Source of the DNA: an uncultured Prevotella sp.
Lineage (GTDB): Bacteria; Bacteroidota; Bacteroidia; Bacteroidales; Bacteroidaceae
Length of the DNA: 10,504 bases
Reading direction: 5' to 3'
Assembly (NCBI GenBank): GCA_900551985.1
Contig: URYG01000107.1
Span: 1-10,504 of the forward strand
Below are positions 6,654 to 10,504 of the stretch, one piece after another. Numbering within the stretch: the stretch's first letter is position 1; every line of letters begins with the position of its first letter. Under the pieces are notes generated by a model. It was not told the origin of the DNA. It made no database searches and saw only the letters and a list, made by a program, of their open reading frames with translations. The position numbers and the translations under genes are program-made.

Positions 6654-7862
6654 ATGAAAAAGTTAATCGTTGCTGCAATGATGGTACTAGGTACCACATC
6701 AGCATTCGCAGGAGACAGCGATGCCCTCAAGGCAGTGCTGAAGGCTAAGACTTATGCTGAGGCTGAGGCTTTGGTTAAGCAGAATTTGGGTCAGTTGGCT
6801 GACAATGCTGAGAAGGCAAAGGCTTATAACAAGCTTGTTGACCTCGGTATGAAGGCTTTCAACGACCAGCAGAGCATCCAGCAGACCAACCAGATCATGA
6901 AGAAAAATGATCCAGTGGATGAGAATGCAATGAATGATGGCGCTTACAATGCATTGATGAATGCTATTGAGTGCTATAAGTACGATCAGCTTCCTAATGC
7001 TAAGGGTAAGGTGGCTCCTAAGTTCAATGGTAATGCATCACGTGTTTGGGCTGCTCGTCAGCAGCTCGTAAACGCTGGTCAGACTGCAGCTCAGAACAAT
7101 AAGGCTGATGAGGTTTTGAAGTACTGGGGTGCATTCCTCGATACTGATTCTGATCCTCTCTTCGCTAGCATTGATGCTAAGCAGAAGGATGCTGAGAAGG
7201 ATTATATCGGTCAGGTAGCTCTCTTCGCAGCTCGTTATGCTTATCAGGCTAAGGATGCTGCTCGTTGCGAGAAGTATTGCGACATCGCTATGACAAGCGA
7301 GAAGGAAGCTAAGGATGCCCTCAACCTCAAGCTCTATGTTATGAAGGATGGTTTGAAGACTAAGGAAGATTCTCTGGCTTACGTTAACAAGTTGAAGACT
7401 CTCTTCGATAAGGACCAGACTAACGAGGTTATCCTCGACGGTTTGAACTCTATGTATTCTTCTTTGAAGATGGAGAAGGAGCAGATGGAGCTTTTGGATG
7501 GAGCTATCGCTAAGGATCCTAAGAACTTCGTTGCTCTCGCTAACAAGGGTATGATGTACATCCAGAAGAATGATGCAGACAATGCTATCAACTGCCTCAA
7601 GCAGGCTCTTGACGCAAAGCCAGACAACGTTGTCGTTTTGGTTTACCTCGGTGCTTGCTACAACAGCAAGGCTGGTAACTTGCAGGATCCTAACGGTCGC
7701 AAGGTGGTTTACCAGGAGGCTATCAAGGTTCTCGACAAGGCTAAGGAGCTTGACCCAGAGAAGGCTCAGGCTAACTGGGGTTATACTCGCTACCAGGCTT
7801 ACTATGGCTACTATGGTCCAACAGCTGCTGAGACCAAGAAGGCTGAGGAGGAGAGCAAGTAA
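6654..7862 (+). CDS. Exported tetratricopeptide-repeat protein of unknown function
   Basis: A 402-residue protein with a clear signal peptide: MKKL, a hydrophobic core, then a likely cut after SAFA (residue 19). There is no lipobox, so a soluble periplasmic protein is expected. Residues 293-326 form a good TPR unit (ALANKGMMYIQKNDADNAI), a second unit follows at about 327-370 with a short insert (SKAGNLQDPNGRK), and the rest is helical, Ala/Lys/Asp-rich and probably more degenerate TPRs. The C-terminus is Tyr-rich, then Glu/Lys-rich. TPR proteins act as protein-binding scaffolds; no enzyme motif is visible. Codon use is strongly restricted (AAG for Lys, GCT for Ala, CTC/TTG for Leu), more than in its neighbours, which suggests high expression. 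It starts 77 bp after gyrA and ends at a strong terminator. I recall a TPR gene next to gyrA in other Bacteroidales, unverified here. Confidence 0.9.
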   Translation: MKKLIVAAMMVLGTTSAFAGDSDALKAVLKAKTYAEAEALVKQNLGQLADNAEKAKAYNKLVDLGMKAFNDQQSIQQTNQIMKKNDPVDENAMNDGAYNALMNAIECYKYDQLPNAKGKVAPKFNGNASRVWAARQQLVNAGQTAAQNNKADEVLKYWGAFLDTDSDPLFASIDAKQKDAEKDYIGQVALFAARYAYQAKDAARCEKYCDIAMTSEKEAKDALNLKLYVMKDGLKTKEDSLAYVNKLKTLFDKDQTNEVILDGLNSMYSSLKMEKEQMELLDGAIAKDPKNFVALANKGMMYIQKNDADNAINCLKQALDAKPDNVVVLVYLGACYNSKAGNLQDPNGRKVVYQEAIKVLDKAKELDPEKAQANWGYTRYQAYYGYYGPTAAETKKAEEESK

Positions 7863-7895
7863 TATTGCCTGAACTCTTTTAGAAATAATGATTAT

Positions 7896-7938
7896 TGCTC
7901 CGGGAAAGGTTCCAAGACTTTCCCGGAGCATTTTTTTT
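7896..7938 (+). terminator. Strong intrinsic terminator after the TPR gene
   Basis: A perfect 13-bp stem (TGCTCCGGGAAAG with CTTTCCCGGAGCA) encloses a 9-nt loop and is followed at once by eight T residues (7931-7938). It separates the gyrA/TPR unit from the transporter unit. Confidence 0.95.
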
Positions 7939-7947
7939 GCAGAAAAC

Positions 7948-7978
7948 TTGTCTGCCTTATTTTTTCTTTGTACTTTTG
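7948..7978 (+). promoter_or_regulatory. Promoter of the SBP-permease unit
   Basis: The -33 box TTGT (7948-7951) and -7 box TACTTTTG (7971-7978) are separated by 19 bp. The leader to the ATG at 8007 would be only about 20-25 nt, too short for a cobalamin riboswitch, and no obvious operator palindrome is seen around it. Confidence 0.75.
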
Positions 7979-8006
7979 CAGACAGATTATATAATTATGT
8001 TTAACG

Positions 8007-9215
8007 ATGACACAGATATTTATCAATCATAAGATTTTTAAGGCAGCTTTGTTCTTGGGAATTGCTTCTCTTTTTGCATCCTGCCAGATGGGTAAGACAC
8101 AGGCTAGAAATGATGTGGATGCAGGGGATACTATCCCGTTAAAATATGCGCAGCATCTCACGATGGTGAAGCACGGAGAAGAATATACTGAGGTGATTCT
8201 TGCCAATCCTTGGAAAGAGGGAACTCTTCTGCATCGCTACATTCTGGTGCCTAAAGGGAAGGAGGGAAATGAAACGGTAACACGACTTGCTCTGCGACGT
8301 GCTTCTGCTGCCAGATGCGCCACAGATACGGTCCGAACACCGGTTACGAGCAGCGTGGTCTCCACGGGACCTCATTGTCAGCTGATGTATGAACTGGGTT
8401 GCAAGAATGCCATCAGTGGCGTATGTGATATGAATTACATCAATATTCCTGATATCAAGAAGAGAGTGGTGGATTGTGGTTCCAGTATGCAGCCGGATAT
8501 TGAACGGATCATCTCCTTGAAGCCGGAGGTTCTTCTGGTTTCTCCTTTCGAGAACAGTGGAGGGTATGGTAAGTTGGATAAACTTCATATTCCCATCATT
8601 GAAGCTGCCGATTATATGGAGACTTCGCCATTGGGTAGAGCAGAATGGATGAAGTTCTATGGGATGCTTTTTGATAAGAATGCGGACTCGCTCTTTACGC
8701 GCATAGAACAGGATTATCAGCATCTGAAGGCTGCTGCCAAGAAGTTACCACAAGGTCTGTCGGTGCTGACCGAAAGAAAAACTGGAAGCGTATGGTATGT
8801 GCCTGGAGGACAGAGCACGATAGGTATCTTGTTAAAGGATGCCAACGCCCGTTATGTCTTTGAAGACGATTCGCATAGTGGAAGTCTTGCCATGAGTCCG
8901 GAGCAGGTTCTTTCGAAAGGAAAAGATATTGATGTCTGGGCATTTAAGTATTTCGGCGGAGCACCATTGACACTTGCCCAATTGCTTCAGGAGTATGATG
9001 GCTACAAAGCTCTTCACTGCTTTGCCAATCCGCAGATTTACGAGGTAGATACCAGTACAGAACCCTATTTTGAACTCACCAGTTTTCATCCTGAAATCCT
9101 GCTTCGTGAGTTTATTATCCTTTCGCATCCTACAGATCATGCTAAGTTCACGAAGTATGCAAAGGATATCAGAGCGTTGGGAGCATTGAGATTCTATCAC
9201 CGCCAATTGCAATAG
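8007..9215 (+). CDS. ABC-importer substrate-binding lipoprotein (BtuF/FecB-like)
   Basis: A 402-residue periplasmic binding protein of the clamshell type that carries iron-siderophores, haem or cobalamin to an inner-membrane permease. The signal segment is KAALFLGIASLFASC with acylated Cys26. The residues after Cys (QMGKT) lack the acidic signal that sends Bacteroidota lipoproteins to the cell surface, consistent with a periplasm-facing anchor. The family pattern is seen in TPVTSSVVSTGPHCQLMYEL, LGCKNAISGVCDMNYI, and KPEVLLVSPF; the C-terminal lobe includes GQSTIGILLKDANARYVF and ends SFHPEILLREFIILSHP. Cargo cannot be told from sequence, so no symbol is given. The start was chosen for the complete signal peptide; an ATG at 7998 is out of frame. 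The permease gene follows 5 bp later, so the two are co-transcribed. Confidence 0.88.
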   Translation: MTQIFINHKIFKAALFLGIASLFASCQMGKTQARNDVDAGDTIPLKYAQHLTMVKHGEEYTEVILANPWKEGTLLHRYILVPKGKEGNETVTRLALRRASAARCATDTVRTPVTSSVVSTGPHCQLMYELGCKNAISGVCDMNYINIPDIKKRVVDCGSSMQPDIERIISLKPEVLLVSPFENSGGYGKLDKLHIPIIEAADYMETSPLGRAEWMKFYGMLFDKNADSLFTRIEQDYQHLKAAAKKLPQGLSVLTERKTGSVWYVPGGQSTIGILLKDANARYVFEDDSHSGSLAMSPEQVLSKGKDIDVWAFKYFGGAPLTLAQLLQEYDGYKALHCFANPQIYEVDTSTEPYFELTSFHPEILLREFIILSHPTDHAKFTKYAKDIRALGALRFYHRQLQ

Positions 9216-9220
9216 CAACT

Positions 9221-10264
9221 ATGAATAAGTTCATTATCTCAATTGTATTGATCCTTGCCATCGCTCTGTTGTTCTTCGGTAATTTGGTATGGGGTAGCGT
9301 CAACATCCCATACAGGGAGGTATTCGGTATATTGACGGGTAATCAGATTGTCTCTGATACTTATGGCTATATTGTCCTCGAATCACGTCTTCCGCAAGCC
9401 ATCACAGCTTTGCTTTCTGGTGCAGCCCTTGCCACAAGCGGTTTACTGCTTCAGACAGCTTTCCGCAATCCTCTGGCAGGACCGGATGTTTTTGGAATCA
9501 GCAGTGGAGCAGGATTGGCTGTTGCCATCGTTATGTTAGCCTTTGGAGGCAACATCAGTCTGGATGATCTTTGTCTGGGTTTTCTGGATGGAGGAGAATG
9601 TGGTTATGCTATTGGTGGATTCCTGGCTATTCTGGTGTCAGCCTTTGCAGGAGCAATGCTGGTGATGGGAATCATCACTGCATTCTCTACCATTGTTAGA
9701 AGTCATACAGTCCTTCTGATCATCGGTTTGATGGTAGGTTATCTTGCCAGCAGCGCCATCTCATTATTGAATTTCTTCAGTACGGCAGAAGGTGTGAAAT
9801 CCTATATGATATGGGGAATGGGAAGTTTTGGCAATGTTTCTATGGGCGAGGTGAGATGGTTTGTGCCATTTGCCATCCTCGGTTTGGTAGCTTCTCTTTT
9901 GCTCATTAAGCCGCTTAACGCCCTGCTGTTGGGGGAGCAATATGCAGAGAATCTAGGTTTTTCTATCAGGAAATTACGAATTGCCTTGCTCGTGATAACG
10001 GGAGTATTAACAGCTGTAGTTACTGCCTTCTGTGGTCCTGTAGCCTTTATTGGACTTGCCACTCCTCATATAGCACGTCTTTTGGTTGGTACAGAAAATC
10101 ATCGACAGCTTCTGCCAGTTACAATGCTGATGGGAGCGGCTATTGCCCTTCTATGTAATCTTCTCTGTTCACTGCCATCAAATGGGGGAATCGTTCCGCT
10201 CAATGCAATTACCCCACTTTTGGGTGCACCCGTCATTATCTATATTCTAATAAGAAGACGATAG
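9221..10264 (+). CDS. ABC-importer permease, FecCD/BtuC family
   Basis: A 347-residue inner-membrane permease with about nine or ten hydrophobic segments, the normal size for type II importers of iron-siderophore, haem or cobalamin. Family signatures are the LLLQTAFRNPLAGPDVFGIS block (R82-N83-P84), the cytoplasmic coupling segment GEQYAENLGFSIRKLRI, the GPVAFIGLATPHIARLLVG block from G272, and a C-terminal PLNAITPLLGAPVIIYILI. It begins 5 bp after the binding-protein gene and should work as a homodimer with it. The expected third partner, the ATP-binding subunit, does not follow: 222 bp of non-coding DNA comes next, then what looks like an oppositely oriented gene. The ATPase must be supplied from elsewhere. 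Which substrate is carried is not decided by the sequence. Confidence 0.93.
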   Translation: MNKFIISIVLILAIALLFFGNLVWGSVNIPYREVFGILTGNQIVSDTYGYIVLESRLPQAITALLSGAALATSGLLLQTAFRNPLAGPDVFGISSGAGLAVAIVMLAFGGNISLDDLCLGFLDGGECGYAIGGFLAILVSAFAGAMLVMGIITAFSTIVRSHTVLLIIGLMVGYLASSAISLLNFFSTAEGVKSYMIWGMGSFGNVSMGEVRWFVPFAILGLVASLLLIKPLNALLLGEQYAENLGFSIRKLRIALLVITGVLTAVVTAFCGPVAFIGLATPHIARLLVGTENHRQLLPVTMLMGAAIALLCNLLCSLPSNGGIVPLNAITPLLGAPVIIYILIRRR

Positions 10265-10332
10265 GCTCCAGTGAGACAGCTCATGTTTACATCTAAGAAA
10301 TAAATATACAACGTTATTCTATTGCAATAATG

Positions 10333-10420
10333 CCCTTAAGGAAAAGTTTTCCTACCCTTAAAGAAAAATATATTTTTCCTTAAGGATATTTTTATTTTCC
10401 CTTAAGGGAAAAAAATAAAC
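10333..10420. repeat. Array of four 22-bp units with CCTTAAGG palindromic cores
   Basis: Units start at 10333, 10355, 10377 and 10399, exactly 22 bp apart. Their heads read CCCTTAAGGAAAA, CCCTTAAAGAAAAA, TCCTTAAGGATAT and CCCTTAAGGGAAAA; the tails are A/T-rich and variable. The fourth core extends to a perfect 18-bp palindrome, TTTTCCCTTAAGGGAAAA (10395-10412), and the first unit contains GGAAAA-G-TTTTCC. Because the cores are palindromic, neighbouring units can also pair with each other. The period matches that of the array at 176-263. Function is unknown. Confidence 0.75.
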
Positions 10421-10457
10421 CGCTTATTCCCCCTAAAATCTAGGGAATAAGCGGTTT
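10417..10457 (-). terminator. Terminator hairpin, best oriented for the minus strand
   Basis: A perfect 15-bp stem (AAACCGCTTATTCCC with GGGAATAAGCGGTTT) has an 11-nt loop. On the minus strand it is followed by ATTTTTTT, a proper U-run; on the plus strand by GCTTGTCTT, a poorer tail. It may stop transcription both ways, but fits best a gene entering from the right edge. Confidence 0.8.
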
Positions 10458-10485
10458 GCTTGTCTTATTGAAATAAATATACACT

Positions 10486-10504
10486 TTATGGGTTCACCAC
10501 ATTG
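10486..10504 (-). CDS. Possible last codons of a minus-strand gene beyond the right edge
   Basis: The minus strand reads Asn-Val-Val-Asn-Pro-stop in one frame, the stop being at 10486-10488. Five codons prove nothing alone, but the minus-strand terminator lies about 30 bp downstream, where a gene end is expected. A plus-strand start at ATG 10489 is the competing reading. Confidence 0.35.

Larger units (their letters stand above)
10265..10485. other. Intergenic region after the permease gene
   Basis: No gene is visible. The first 66 bp are featureless apart from the palindrome ATTGCAAT (10321-10328). The rest is a four-unit 22-bp array (10333-10420) and a terminator hairpin (10417-10457). No clean plus-strand terminator with a U-run follows the permease; the same hairpin or the palindromic array may serve. 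Confidence 0.65.

Noticed and set aside
7038..7931. 297-codon minus-strand frame across the TPR gene
   Set aside because: It would begin in the terminator stem after the TPR gene and is the antisense shadow of a strongly codon-biased gene.
7979..8006. Cobalamin riboswitch in front of the binding-protein gene
   Set aside because: The leader is only about 20-25 nt and cannot hold the conserved B12-box structure, so this common clue to a vitamin B12 importer is missing.
10333..10420. CRISPR array
   Set aside because: Units are directly contiguous at 22 bp, with no 28-37 bp repeats and unique spacers of similar length, and no cas genes are present.

Overview
The window looks like a chromosomal housekeeping segment from a member of the Bacteroidales, most likely a Prevotella/Segatella-type gut bacterium. 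The reasons are the promoters (TAnnTTTG -7 boxes, TTG-type -33 boxes), A/T-rich leaders without clear Shine-Dalgarno sites, and the character of the ClpC and GyrA proteins. The genus is inference from these features; no search was run.

Layout. The left edge (1-141, minus) holds the start of an unidentified lysine-rich protein. Its leader carries a short array of degenerate repeats with an exact 22-bp period. Next are two minus-strand tRNA genes, Thr(CGU) then Gly(CCC) in transcription order, apparently driven by one promoter. Then comes a large minus-strand clpC-type unfoldase gene with its own terminator. A 354-bp divergent intergenic region separates it from gyrA on the plus strand. gyrA is followed closely by a very codon-biased gene for an exported TPR protein, which ends at a textbook terminator. 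A new promoter starts a two-gene unit: a lipoprotein substrate-binding protein and a FecCD/BtuC-type permease, an importer for iron-siderophore, haem or cobalamin-like cargo. Its ATPase gene is not in the window. The right end contains a second 22-bp-period array, built on CCTTAAGG palindromes, then a terminator hairpin better oriented for the minus strand, and probably the last codons of a minus-strand gene.

How the genes relate. ClpC (protein quality control with ClpP) and GyrA (DNA supercoiling) are unrelated core functions transcribed divergently. The TPR protein may be co-transcribed with gyrA or have a weak promoter of its own. The SBP-permease pair would act together in the periplasm and inner membrane and must borrow or encode elsewhere an ATP-binding subunit.

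No mobile element, CRISPR array, defence system or clearly new multi-gene system is visible. The most unexplained signals are the two intergenic 22-bp-period arrays near opposite ends of the window, the long gyrA leader with short repeats, and the uncharacterised but apparently highly expressed TPR protein.
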